Shown here: in pieces, positions 48,661 through 60,605 of the stretch
Layout: each line of letters starts with the position of its first letter
Position numbering within the stretch: position 1 is the first letter of the stretch
Origin: Hetaerina americana
Lineage: Eukaryota > Arthropoda > Insecta > Odonata > Calopterygidae
Direction: 5' to 3'
NCBI GenBank assembly: GCA_022747635.1
Contig: JAKTNV010000010.1
Span: forward strand, 48,449,958-48,513,957
Length of the DNA stretch: 64,000 bases
The notes under the pieces: model-generated
Database searches by the model: none
What the model saw: the letters and a program-made list of their open reading frames with translations, nothing else
What the model was told of the DNA's origin: nothing
Program-made: the position numbers and the translations under genes

Positions 48661-49934
48661 TTATTTGTTATTTTCTACTCGCTGAAATAATTAATGATTT
48701 TAAGTTTTCCTATAATATCTCTGTTAGTGTGCGCCCGATTTCTTTCCTGAGTTCTTGATTTTTCGTGCTTTGGATGATTTCAATCACTAAACTTTGTTTT
48801 GTAGATCATTCTGAGCTCTCGAATCCTCGGTGAAAATCGGTGTTTATTTTTCTTTCCTTTTCAGAAAGCTGCTCTATATTAATAATAATAGCCGAATCTC
48901 TAACCTTGACTTATTGTCAAGGACGTTTTTCTTTTTCTGAAAGTATATGGTCCATGAATCTGACAAAATTTTCATTGGATTTATCAATTTTTATTTTCTA
49001 GGAAATAAAGCGCTATCATAATTGATACTAAGGGATCTAAGAAATCATCTAATTAATGGAGGAACTCCGTGCTTTTTGGAATGAAGTTCGTAGTTTCAAG
49101 CTTGACTTTGTGGAACTTATCCATTACGGAAAGAAAAAACAGCTGTTTAACATGAGTTTTTGAATTAATTGAAAAAAATGTTTAACATGCATGTTTTTTT
49201 CTTTCCGTCCATACGTTTTGGCAATATTGTTTCTGTTCCACATCCAGGAGATATCAAAACTGTGAAAAAAAGTCATTCGCCTTGACTGGGAATGATTTTT
49301 TTGGCGAATCTCCTGCTATTGCGACCACAATAGTGGGTGGATGAGAGTAGCCACAGTCGCCGCGATCCACGCAATTTTCTTTGAATTACCCTTCCACTGT
49401 GGGAAGAGGATCAGCATGAAGGCGTTGCTTTGACATTGGGCCATATTTCTATTATGTGTGGGCCTTTCAGTAGAGGCAGATTACACTAGGCGGTCACAGT
49501 GATGCGGTCCCTCGCCCCTAACTTGAACACTTTTTGGGTGAGTCCAATGAACAAGCTGAGCGGTCCGTGATGCTTACAACTGAGAAACTGCATTCCTCAA
49601 TGGCCATTGTACAGGGTTAGGTATAAAAGAGTAGAAGTAATTTGGGCACACATGTTTCGTGTTACATTTGGGGCAAAATCGAGGGGGTTAGATAGTATGA
49701 AGGCTAAAAATGTGTAATCCCCAAACGTAGTATGGAGCCGAAGAATAGTTTGTGCCATATTTGTTATTTTTAGGAGTACAATAGTGTGTAGCGTGTGTTC
49801 ATCAAAAATCTACCCTAAGCAGGTAGACTAATAAAAATAAATATTTTCATCATTAATATATGCTTCATCAAGCGTATAAATTATCTCCCCTTATATCGAG
49901 AATTGCTCTAACAGTCTTTTACGCCGTGAATTCA
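48661..49934. other. Anonymous DNA with a SINE B fragment
   Basis: No gene recognised. A reverse-strand piece of SINE family B lies at about 49,262-49,300. Confidence 0.35.
49262..49300 (-). repeat. SINE family B, short fragment
   Basis: Reverse strand: cccagtcaaggcgaatgact followed by T-rich linker matches the end of the 31.3-kb head (cccagttaaggcgaatgatt). Only about 40 bases are recognisable. Confidence 0.5.
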
Positions 49935-51200
49935 ACTGGTTAGTTTTTCTGAAAAGATTTGACCCACCTTGTTCTTCTTTAGCATATGGTGTTCCACAGA
50001 GTCCTCTCTTCTCCGATTCTTCTGTATACCTCTTTGTTTCTCACCTTTTCCGTCCATTTGATTTTCAACATCCTCCTCCAGCACCAGGTCTCGAAGGCTT
50101 CTACTCTTTTCTGATCCGTTTTTCCAATGGTCCATGCTTCTGATCCGTAGAGGGCCATTGCCCATACGAATGTTTTCACGTACTGTTTCCTTGTCTCCAG
50201 TCTTATGCTCTTCGAGCAGAGTAGAGGCCTTTTAGCCATGAATGCCGTCTTAGCTTGTGCTATTCGACGCTTGATGTCTGACGTGCTTCTCCCATCCCAA
50301 GTAATGGTACTTCCCAGGTAGGTGAATGATTCCACTTGCTCCAATCTCTCTCCTTTCAGGCGGACGTCGGCCACTGTTTTCTCTCTTCCGCACACTAGCA
50401 CCTTAGTTTTCTTCTTATTGATTTTCATGTTGTATTCCAGGAACACTTTTTCAATTTTGTTCAGTGAGTTCTGCAGGTCTGCCTCACATCCTGCTACGAT
50501 AGCGATGTCATCAGCAAATCGTAACATGTTGATTTCCTCTCCATTCACTTTGATACCTTTTATTCCTTGTTCTTCTATTTCTTTTATCGCTTCTTCCATG
50601 TACATGTTGAAGAGTGCTGGCAACAGGTTACATCCTTGTCGAACCCCTTTGTTAATTTTTGCTTCTATATTTCTTCCTTCTTGCATGCGTATTGTGACCA
50701 CCTGATCCTTGTAGAGCCGATATATGATTCTTCTGTCATTGTAGTCCATTCCCAGCTTTTCCATAGTACTGAACATCTTATTCCACTCTACGTTATCGAA
50801 TGCCTTCTCCAAGTCTACGAAGGCTATGTACAGTGGTTTTCTCACGTGGATCATTTTCTCTATTAGTAGTCTCAGGCATAGTATTGCGTCTCTTGTACCC
50901 CTATTCTTCCTTAATCCAAACTGGTTTTCTGACAGGCTTTCTTCGATTTTTCCTTCGATTCTTCTGCCTACTATCCGAGTCAGGACTTTGGAGGCATGTG
51001 ACATTAGACTCAGTGTTCGGTGCTCCTCACATTTCTCAGCCCTTGCTCTCTTCGGTATGGTCACCATTGAGCTCCTCTTGAAATCTTCTGGCAGCTTTCC
51101 GGATTCGTAGCAATCTTGGATTATTCCATATAGAACGTCTTGGGCTTTTTCACCAAGTGCTTTGATTACTTCTCCACTGATTTTATTATCTTCCACATTA
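49935..51200 (-). mobile_element. RTE-like LINE, RT region only, youngest copy
   Basis: Contains an uninterrupted RT frame and ends abruptly on both sides: at the 5' side inside the RT N-terminus and at the 3' side shortly after the RTE C-terminal WCWRRMLKIKW region. No 3' UTR or terminal repeat of the kind seen at 12.9, 22.1 or 55.0 kb is present. It belongs to a different subfamily from those copies. Confidence 0.8.
49979..51196 (-). CDS. Reverse transcriptase fragment of an RTE-like retrotransposon
   Basis: A 405-residue open frame. The enzyme would copy element RNA into DNA at a nicked target. Seen in order: PEDFKRSSMVTIPKR (residues 36-50), FVDLEKAFD (126-134, first catalytic Asp), GVRQGC (184-189), MLRFADDIAIV (224-234, catalytic FADD at 227-230), FTYLGSTITWDG (291-302), then SEAWTIGKTDQKRVEAFETWCWRRMLKIKWTE (352-383), typical of RTE/BovB-like elements. 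The endonuclease domain is missing and the frame opens at an internal Met, so it is not a complete protein. A shift near 49.98 kb continues the C terminus in another frame (to 49.93 kb). Lack of stops suggests a recent insertion. It is unlikely to be expressed on its own. Confidence 0.8.
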   Translation of the reverse strand: MEDNKISGEVIKALGEKAQDVLYGIIQDCYESGKLPEDFKRSSMVTIPKRARAEKCEEHRTLSLMSHASKVLTRIVGRRIEGKIEESLSENQFGLRKNRGTRDAILCLRLLIEKMIHVRKPLYIAFVDLEKAFDNVEWNKMFSTMEKLGMDYNDRRIIYRLYKDQVVTIRMQEGRNIEAKINKGVRQGCNLLPALFNMYMEEAIKEIEEQGIKGIKVNGEEINMLRFADDIAIVAGCEADLQNSLNKIEKVFLEYNMKINKKKTKVLVCGREKTVADVRLKGERLEQVESFTYLGSTITWDGRSTSDIKRRIAQAKTAFMAKRPLLCSKSIRLETRKQYVKTFVWAMALYGSEAWTIGKTDQKRVEAFETWCWRRMLKIKWTEKVRNKEVYRRIGEERTLWNTIC

Positions 51201-52149
51201 CAAATTATTATTTCACGTTACTTACTCGTACTTCACAAATTCATCTAGCCTTTCCGGGAAAAAAGAAGGCAAATGAATAATTTCTTCTGACTTTTGTGTG
51301 ACTCTCAGTCTGGGGATTTTCAAGGAGTAAGAAACCTACTCGTATATTAGATAATAATTTAGAATTCTATAAGAATTGAGTAGCATTATTACTCCTGTAT
51401 TAGAATCATTGGGGCAGTTGATGCATTTTTTCTCGCAACTTGGAGGAAAAAAGTACCACATAATATACAATAGAAGTAGGATATGCAAGGAAAAAGAGTA
51501 TTTAAAGAAAGGATGACTGCGACTAATGAACGCGACTCTGAATAAACACTTATGAAGAATATTTTCTCAGATTTTGTCATGGAATGTTTCCCTTTGTGGT
51601 ATGTACAGAAACCTGGGTTGAATCCCAGGTTTCTGTACCACACAGCGAAAGGGATTGATCATGCATGTATATTAAAGACTTTTGAGTTGTGGTTTTGGAA
51701 AGGAATCTATAAAATGTGTAAACTGAACTCAGAGGATGACCGGGGAAGTAGTATTACGTAAGTTAAGAGGGGAGAGGAAGATTTTGATTGAAATGTTAGG
51801 ATAAAAAGTGAATGGAGGGGATGTTGGGAAGTAGCGAATCAACTTCTGTTGCAAAAGGGTGAATGTTATATAAGTGGGAAGGAGGAAAATACTACGAATC
51901 TTTATAGGGATGAGGGAGTGGTGCGAGTTGATGACGAATTTCTATGAGTAGTACAAAATGTGATGTAAATCACTTCTTAAAATGAACAGCACAGCACGTT
52001 GAATAAATTGTGCAAAAGTATACAGGGAAGTCATTTTACAACAACCGCGTACATTATTATTATTTTAAGCCTTATGAAAGAACCTTAGAAGAATACTTGT
52101 ATTATTATGTTAATATAATGTTGCAGTGTTTACGTAGGTACGTGTACCA
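51201..52149. other. Anonymous DNA with a fold-back
   Basis: Apart from the hairpin at 51589-51653 nothing was recognised. Confidence 0.35.
51589..51653. repeat. Inverted repeat with short loop
   Basis: tacagaaacctggg (51604-51617) and cccaggtttctgta (51624-51637) are exact reverse complements with a 6-base loop. Flanking ccctttgtggta and the facing side extend the pairing imperfectly to about 25 bases. No CTGANGA is present, so it is not placed with the hammerhead-like set. Confidence 0.75.
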
Positions 52150-52480
52150 TTGAGGGGGGGGTGTACTAGTCCAGTAGACAGCGTAGAATTAGACCGGAGA
52201 GCCCGGTTACGATTCCCGGGGACGCTTCAACTTCACCCAAGCTGGGTGATTTTTCGGATACCAGATCTTCCTCGGGAACCATAGGATGCACAGGGAGTGG
52301 AACTGGTCCACTACCTTGATGTGTGAATTTCACGCGATTTTGGGCTTAGTACTAGGTGAGCTGTACTCACACTGATCAAACTGACCTTCAGGTTGAAAAC
52401 TGTAGTTTGGTTGTCATAGCTAGGTGAGCTGTAGCCACCCTGGTAAAGCCGACCCTCAGGTTTGGTTTTCATAGCTATCA
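52150..52480 (+). repeat. SINE family A, copy 7, with duplicated tail
   Basis: Degenerate tRNA-like head (B-box-like cggttacgattcccgg), core 'accagatcttcctcgggaac', 'gatgtgtgaatttcacg', 'gggcttagtactaggtgagc' and tail 'ctgaccttcaggttg'. The tail then repeats: ggtgagctgtactcac... at about 52,356 and ggtgagctgtagccacc at about 52,424, each followed by a CATAGCTA-containing stretch. The end is extended by about 65 bases. Confidence 0.8.
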
Positions 52481-54514
52481 TTTAGTGATAATCTATTTCA
52501 AAATATTTGCAATTTCCTAATTATAGTGACTATAATGAACCTATGGTCTGCGTCATTACTATTTTAAATACTTTGATTCAGTGTCCCTTCTATTTTGATC
52601 GCATTTTGTGAAAAAAATGAGGTCATTACAACGTCATTTTCTGGCAAAGTCATTTCATACGATTTTGATTAAATTTAGGTGTGACCAGATTATTTTGAAA
52701 TTTGGACCCTACCTTATGCGTTGTAAATATAATCCTTTTATTCCTGAAGGGGAAACTTACAGCTTCCCTTGTTGTCATATTATAATAATTTATCTGGATA
52801 TTAGCTGAATCCCCCTGAAGTCTAATAATTACAAAATGCCATCTTTAAGTTGTTAATTCGAGAAAACGTTTCCCCTTGACACATTTATTAATGGTTTTTA
52901 ATTCTTCTCGTTTCGAAGATCCGTGGGAATGTATTTACAACCTGTCATATTATTATTAGTCTTTAACTCTAAAATCGTTCGAAGTTTAGCATTTCTAAAA
53001 CACGGCTTTACTACTAAGTTTCCAGAGAAACCAGGGGAAGTATTTTCCTTTATCTTCCAATCCGAGCTCAATCCCCACCTCTCAAACCAACTTTTCTGTT
53101 GAATACTGTAGATACTCAATTCCTCTTTGCCCAACACTCATTCTTTGTACCATTATCCTACATTAACACATCTCTCTTGATTCCGACTGCGGGCTCGTGG
53201 TACACATTTTCTCTTCCATCATGTTCTTAAATAAACAATAATAACAGTTAATAGAATATTATATATTATTTAATTAATATATAACATTTTTAATATAATA
53301 TTATTACACATGTAACAATATTACGCGAGTAGTACTTTTATTATCAACATCTACATTATCTGCGACGGGTAAACACCGCATTTATTTATCCCATGAAATA
53401 CGGATGGACGAAAATATTAATATGAGCTCTGAGAACTACATGACTTAGCATACTAAGATGGTCAGATTACGGTCTCGTGCCCGGCATTCGGAGTGGAAAG
53501 GCCTGCGTGGTCGTCATCACATCCTTGAGCCGCCGAATTTACGGCAGCAGAAGAGAAGGCAGAGAGGACTTAACTGATAGAATATGGAATCGGATACATT
53601 TGGATAATGCCAAGGACAAAATAGTAGGAAAACAATATAACTACCTGAGGGCTATTCCAAGCGAGATGAATAGACAGCGGGGATAACTGGAACGATAGTT
53701 CCAGAATAGATGAGGAGAGAGGAAATAAGAGCGAAAGGAGGAAAAGAGAGCCAAAACCATGTGATAGTATCAGTGTTAAAAAAGTAGTATGGTGAAGAGT
53801 GGTTAGCACAGCGAAATTATTATTGTTAAAAATAGAGATTAAAGCAGAACAAACGAACCTGGATTATGCTTCTAGGTTAAATAACTGACAAGAATTCATT
53901 AAGAGGAAGAAGGAGAGTGTATATACGATCAGCCAGAGGAAATGATTGCTTGGCTGGTACTAGTGGAAAAAAAATCATAGCGTTTGGGGATTGTGAGCCT
54001 ATTGTTAGCTAAGGGATATATAGACGTGAGCATAGAATAATGGTTTACGACGATATAATCACCGTCGTAAGAGAAGAATGGGTTTGCAGTGGAAATGGAT
54101 TAATTATATACTATCTTACGCCTATAAAATGAAAGAGAGAACGTAATTTTTCACAGAATTCATTTGGTTTAATGCAACGCATTTCACCGTGACATGGCAT
54201 CATTAGATATAAATTTTTGATAAGATACAAGTGATTTTTATGTGTGTATATATTTATATACATGGTGATGATGAAAGCATACTCATGAAGTAAGAAAGGA
54301 AAATTTGTCCACAGAGATGTTACAGGAATTGTATTAATCGAAGCTGAATGGAGTCAAGTGAGAAAAGATTTTTAATGAGTCCATTAGTTGCGTTGATGAG
54401 GAAAGACGTTTCCTCAATGGTTTTACTAAATTATTATTAATTAAATTGCTCACAGAGAGGTTGAGTGAGAACTAAAGAATAAATAAGGCGTTTCATTTCA
54501 CACAAAGTCAAGAT
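52481..54514. other. Anonymous DNA
   Basis: No supported gene. A patch at 53.46-53.78 kb is purine-rich and could be a worn LINE linker belonging to the element at 54.5 kb, but no motif could be read. Confidence 0.35.
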
Positions 54515-55035
54515 AATACTTAGAATGATGAAAACAGGGTGATGAATGAAAATTATGACTTATACGGAAGACCAGTTCAGTTTAAGGAAGGGAACGGGCA
54601 CGATTAATGAACCTATTGCAATATATTGTAGTGGACTAGACTCATTCTTCAACGTAAAAAAGGACAGAATAAGGAACAGACAAAGACTTACTTTAAGCCC
54701 GGAAAGTAAGTGAATAGGAGAAATTTGAAGTGGGTAGGAAAATTGAATGCTGAGTGTATTGTGAGGTAACGGTATGTTTAAGACTGTGATCGAGGGCAGA
54801 ATGCTGTGTAAGCAAAAGAGACGAAGGAAAAGATAAGTTTTTGTAGAAAATGAAGGGACGTAGAATGTGTGTGGTATTAAAGAGTGGTATGCGTATTGTT
54901 TTGCATGGTTTTAGTTGCTTTTGTCATGTTAGGTAGGGCCGAAAGTTGTACGATAGTAAAATTATCTTAATTTTAATTCCTAGGTCTACCAGAAACCTAC
55001 TTTCACCAGTAGATTGCTTTAAATAATCCCTCTCT
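54515..55035 (+). mobile_element. RTE-like LINE remnant with internal deletion
   Basis: EDQFSLRKGTGTINEPIAI (about 54.57-54.63 kb) matches the RT text before the FVDFEKAFD box of the 20.5-kb copy (DDQFEFRKGIGTRDAISVI). Soon after, at 54.77-54.84 kb, comes the extreme C-terminal GMFKTVIEGRMLCKQKRRRK, and then the 3' UTR with 'aaacctactttcaccagtag'. About 0.8 kb between the two parts is missing. Dead copy. Confidence 0.75.
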
Positions 55036-57249
55036 CCTGATTCTCAGTATGTTTCTGTTTCTTATATTATCTCCATATTTTAAGGGCAATTATTGAGATT
55101 TCTAAGTATGAAACATATATATACAATGAAACTGATAGTTAGTGGAATTTTCCACTAGTGAAATTAAATTAGTGTAAAGGATAGCGAATATTTCTTATTA
55201 GTACTTATAATTAATTTTTTTAAGTGAAACTATTAAGACAAAATCTACAATATCGTATATTGAATCAAACCTGGGCCGTCTTATCACGCAACATCGATAG
55301 TATTTCGGTAATGAACAAACGCATTATAAAAAAATGTTACCCAATCTCACCGGATGATTCTTCATCAATGAAAGTGAAATGACATCTAGTCTTCATAAAT
55401 ATTGCATGCACTCAATCATGTTGGAGCATCATTACCCCGCACCGCAGTGATGTTTTTTCAAGTGTCTGGTAATACCAGATTCCTTTCCTCGTGGTCATGT
55501 TTATTCATCACTCCTCGAAGAGCGAAGAATCGGACTTCATTAATGAGTGACTGCAAGGAATTTCCGCTCCGTCGAATCCCCTGTGACTGAATTAAGAGCT
55601 GACTTCGAGTGTCACCTTCTCAGTCTCGCCCCGAAAGTTCCCCCTTGAGCGAGTAAAATGGCGTCATGGAGGGTAGGAGGGTGAGAGAAAAAAAGAGGGA
55701 AAACCCTGACTAAAACGCATACGAAAGGTCGTCATAACCAAAGATGACACGAGTAAAAAGGTAATATGATCCGATCTGGCACATTGAACGGATTCTCTTC
55801 GAAGGCGACTATCCAGTTCCATTTAATTCGTAGCTGATTTCGTATGGCATTCACCCATGATAAAGTATGCATGAATATTTCGTTTGTCAAATTAAAATGA
55901 GATTTAAACAGACTGAGATATATAACTTATTGCGAATAATTTCTTATTTTATAAAGGCATGTAATTTATTGCTCATACTTATGTTGTTCTTGATTAGAAT
56001 TATTGAATTATTACTTCGAGAAACGGATTTGCGGTTTTGCCCATCCTGTCTCCATTGATGATGTAAAGTGGAAATATGATACATGTAAAAGTGGAAATAC
56101 GTATCTTAATAAATTGAATGGTAATGCTGTAATGCGACAGTTTTATGCATTTAAGACTTGTATTAAGGGTAGTGGATATCCAATAAGTGGTCATAAAGTA
56201 TGCTTATGTTTGCATAAATCTCAAAACAGCTTTAATATAATGAATTGTAAGCAATTAGCTTTTCAAAGACAAGGGCCATAATATGGAAAATTGCACAAGA
56301 AACAGATTTTAAAATATTTCTCGAGCTAAATCTAAAACATGGCTTTGGTAAAAAAAGTATCCTTATTTCCTCCCAGAAATGAACAATCATTTGTACTCCA
56401 TCATTTGCATCTAGCTGTTGCGTATATTTAAGTCAAAAATGACAAGAGTGGGGATATTGGTTGCTACTTCGTTGGTTATCTTTTTGAAATAAATAAGTAA
56501 AGAGGAATGTTGAGAGAATTCTGCAAAGGAAACTCAAATGATTTCTATTATTTTGGGTCTAGCCGGAATAACTATAATTAACAATGCATTACTACAATTG
56601 ATGCAAAGTGAATAACCGAATTAAATATTTGGGAAAGTTTTTAATTTCTAAAATAAAAAATCTAAACTCATAACTTTGTGCACAAATTATTTACGTACCT
56701 AACGATGGGAGCATGTACCTCTGATCATGATTCATTTTTATGATTAATGGCGGCAGAAATTGTTAAATGATGTCAAGGACTTTTCATTCAGCATATAACT
56801 TTAATAAAAAGATTCGGCGCACAAATTTTTTATTGATGTTTTTAAATTAAGGATATATTGAATTCGAAAATCTACAATTTAATCAACGTGTAATATAATC
56901 AATGCATCTCTGAAACTCAGCGGATTACAATTTTTAAAATAATTCAATTTTGATGGCTGTTGTGGGAACACTGAGAGGTAAGAGAAAAAATCTCCTCTGA
57001 TGTTATTCTTTTTATGTAGCGTAAGAGGGTGAGTTCGCTGAAATTTTACAGCCAATTTTGTATGGCATACACAACTCCATGGACTTCGGATTAAGTGATT
57101 ATTCGTCTAGGAAAAATGAATGCAAATTTTCCATCTCACTATCTCGGGGAAAAACATTTTTCTTGACGTCTCGGCATGGGTATGCTACGGTTTTCTTGGC
57201 TGTAAAAGCAGACGTCCTCAGCCTGAGAAAGAAACCAGTCCGGGCGTCA
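55036..57249. other. Anonymous DNA
   Basis: Frames at 55867-56058 and 56003-56281 (+) overlap in different phases and have no recognised domain. No exon or repeat is supported. Confidence 0.35.
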
Positions 57250-57730
57250 TAAAGAAATAGGAGTCATCTTCACTTTCGCCGAACCAGTACCTACGCTATG
57301 TCGATATTTTTTTCTGAACACGTGTAATACGTGGGTCAGAACGGTCGATAAGGGAAACTAGGATCTAATCGACGGAGGGCGAATCCTGAAGTCTGCTAAA
57401 ACCAAGGGCGTCACCCTTCGGAAAACCCAGGGATTCGGTGAGAACGGAGCCGGTTGCAACTGGATTCCGAAGCGGCCTTGAGGAGGAGGGGGAAGGCGGC
57501 TTCGTTCTTCCCTATAGATTTCTGCCTTCTCCAGTAGGGTGTGCTGATGTAACGGAAATACTGCGGGCGGCAGGTAGAAAGAACATGGCACCGGCTGTAA
57601 ACGCTATACGGACGGTTTTTCTCGGTCGTATTCGGTTAGCCGAAGCGGTGAAACAGTTCCGCGAACAACCAACGCAGTTCCGAATGCAGAAATCCTTCGA
57701 ATAGCATACTACGAAGAAGGAGGAAGATGG
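57250..57730. other. GC- and CpG-raised patch, no gene recognised
   Basis: CpG is dense (for example gacggagggcgaatcctgaa, ggagccggttgcaactgg). Frames are open on both strands (57438-57704 +, 57358-57591 -) without a known domain or convincing splice sites. It could be a small CpG island or an unrecognised exon. Confidence 0.35.
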
Positions 57731-60605
57731 GGAAAAAGGAACGAGATTATTTTATTGCGGTTGAATCCATGAACACTTAATATATATTTCCGATTACTGC
57801 TGGTCTCATCACTGTGCCTGAGAGGCATAAGGATCATCTGGGTCACTATTTTATATTTTGCATAAAGTGAAAATAGTTAAGCGAAGTGTGCGACTCATTT
57901 TCTTATAAAGCGTCTCATTTTAGCATGAAAGATATCCAATTGAAGACTTGAATCTTTCTACCATGCTGAATGAAGTTTTTTATTGTTAGTAGCATAAAAC
58001 ACGAGCACTTTTTGAGAAAATTTGGACTTATATTGAAATTGGACCTTTTTGACACTCATCAGTAAAATTGTCGTTTTAATTCGATCAATCAGCCCAAATA
58101 GTTTTTCGAGAATCATTTGTGATCTATGATATCTTAACCATTATTTATATTCTATTATTACTTATACAAATAACATCCTTATGCTAGTCTTCGTCGTCAA
58201 AAATGATAGAGAATGCCAATGATGCATTTTCAATAATGCCCCTATCTTATTGGAGTGATTTTGGCCAATAATCGAGTTAAAAAAATAGCCCGGAAAAAAT
58301 ACAAAGAGATTCGGTCTATATTCAATGGTTTCTGGCTCAACTTTGTGGAAGTTCAATGTCATTAAATGAAGAACAAAATGTAATTTTTCCACTGTTCTTT
58401 ACTTTGTTACGTTGGTACCAAAATAAAGAACACTAGAAAAATACATTGCGTTTTGCATTTTACTCTAAACAAAAGTACCTGTTGGATATCATTACTTACA
58501 CTTTGTTGAAGATGCTTGAATTTTGACGAAGATGGGATAGTTGGAATAAGAATAATTTATAAGCGTATGTGAGGATATTCTTTTCATTTTATCCAGTTCG
58601 ATCTTCTAATACGAATTTGCTGTTCTATTCATTGTAATTATCCTCAGTGTTGTCAGTAGCTACGTGATGTGACCTTTGAATAAGATGAAACTGATGTTAT
58701 TTATGCACATTACACGCAATCCGTAGCTTATTTTCCCTAATAATATGCCTCTTGGAAATTTGAATGAGACAAATAAAATACTAAGTCATTGACTTTGCCT
58801 GGGATGACAATTTCATTTGTTGTTTAAGTGTTAGCCGCTGTCTACACATTCAAGTTCTTAAAAGGCACGATCTATTGCGTTGGCAGATGTTCTTTTAATG
58901 CTGTGGTGATCCAGAGTTTAGTACTTCTGGTGAAAACAGTAGATTAAAAAAACTTAATTGGTATACCAGATGTTGATAGACGTATCCCCTGCCTTTGGAT
59001 TAGTCGCTAAGGTACACGACCCCCGGCCGCTGATTCATCCAGTTTTATGTATTTGACCTATTTGACTGATAGTTTGTTAAGTATAATGTAAAACACTGGT
59101 AAAAGAACTAGTACGGTAGCCAAACTTCGAATTTGTATTTTTGATTCCGATCAGAAAATAACACCGCAAATACTGGAAAGCGTGTTTTAGTTAAAAAATG
59201 TATCTCTCTGCATTTAAATTGACAGTCGCTCCGTGTATACCAATAAGTATCAATTAGTCATTGTGGCAGTTACCTTGAAATAAATACATCTTTCATGTTT
59301 TTTACCCATCTTTCCTAACTCCTAATATTTTTAAATTTATATCGTGACTTTTTAAGGCACCCTGTATATTGCACGGGAAAAGATGCATTACAATGAATCA
59401 ATCTTTTAAAGTTGTTTATTAATTTCACATAACAAGGAACACTGTTAGTGCAGGTTTGAGAGTCTTTTTTGTGTCAAGCCAAAGAGAATTTGATGACACT
59501 GAGGGATGTTTAGATAATACAGTTGGTTTGCGTGCTCGTTCAGAAGTTGGAACAGGATTGGATATTCCGGTTATATCTTTTTTCAAATCCTTTTATATAG
59601 GTTAATTGCCATTTAATTTTATAGCTAATTGCTGACAATGTCAACATAATTTTCAAGAGATATAGCGAGATTGTTTTCACTGAGATGTTTCTCAATAAAA
59701 TAAGTGATTTAAAAGTAATGAATGTCATCACGACAATTTTTTTTATCGCTGATAATCGAGATATATGACAGTATGAGAGATATAAATCAAGAAAACTAGA
59801 CTAAATTGATGATATATCATGAAAAGATATTATGACAAAAGATTATAAAAAAAGATTATTTTTAACAAGATAATCGTTACTCTAATCGGTCATATTTACA
59901 TAAAAGTGTTAAAATTTCTGAATGCTTTGATGGTTTCCTAAAATTTTCCTTATATACCTGTATACGGAAACTCGCCGAAATTTTAGCCTTTATATCCTCC
60001 GTGGAAGCTACCAGTACACTCTTCCGATTGCGATTTTCCGATTCATTTTAAGCATGTCTGGAAATTAGCATAACCATATAATATTTCAGTTGTTTTCCAG
60101 ACTTAATCAACATCAGTCTTTGTTGAAGGCTTGGGAAAAACACTATGGACTTCTTTCTTTTTCTATTATGCTTCCCAAATCCTTTGACATTCCGTGGACT
60201 GGTTCTTCGTCAATTAATTTTTCATTTCCTCTAAATGTATTTAGGCGATGCTATGCAAGAATTTTGCCACTTCGAAATTTTTTGAGTGTTTATATCCATT
60301 TACGTACATTCATTTTAACTATCAGAATTGCTAAACTCATTCTAATAACCGTTGTTAAGTACAATACTCAAAAATAGAACCCCATAATATTGGTTAGGAT
60401 AACATGTTTCGATATTTATGTCATATTTCACTATTTGATATTTTTAAATATTTACGAGAGATTTTTAAATAATATTTCTAAAACTAAGGGTGAAGTTTGA
60501 GCAAGAGTGGTCTGGAATGAGACCTCAAGGCATAGTTTTCAAATCGCTCAGCCGCAGACCACTATATTGAAAGGTTTCGTGTTGGTAAAGGAAGAGAGAG
60601 TATTT
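57731..60605. other. Anonymous DNA
   Basis: About 2.9 kb without a supported gene. A fragment near 58.99-59.04 kb (ggattagtcgctaaggtac) loosely resembles the A-box of a SINE B head, but no B-box follows. Confidence 0.35.

Noticed and set aside
51589..51653. Member of the hammerhead-like fold-back set
   Set aside because: It has GAAACC next to a palindrome but no CTGANGA and no separate stem II; only a simple inverted repeat is supported.
58985..59045. Another SINE B head
   Set aside because: Only a loose A-box resemblance; no B-box and no linker.
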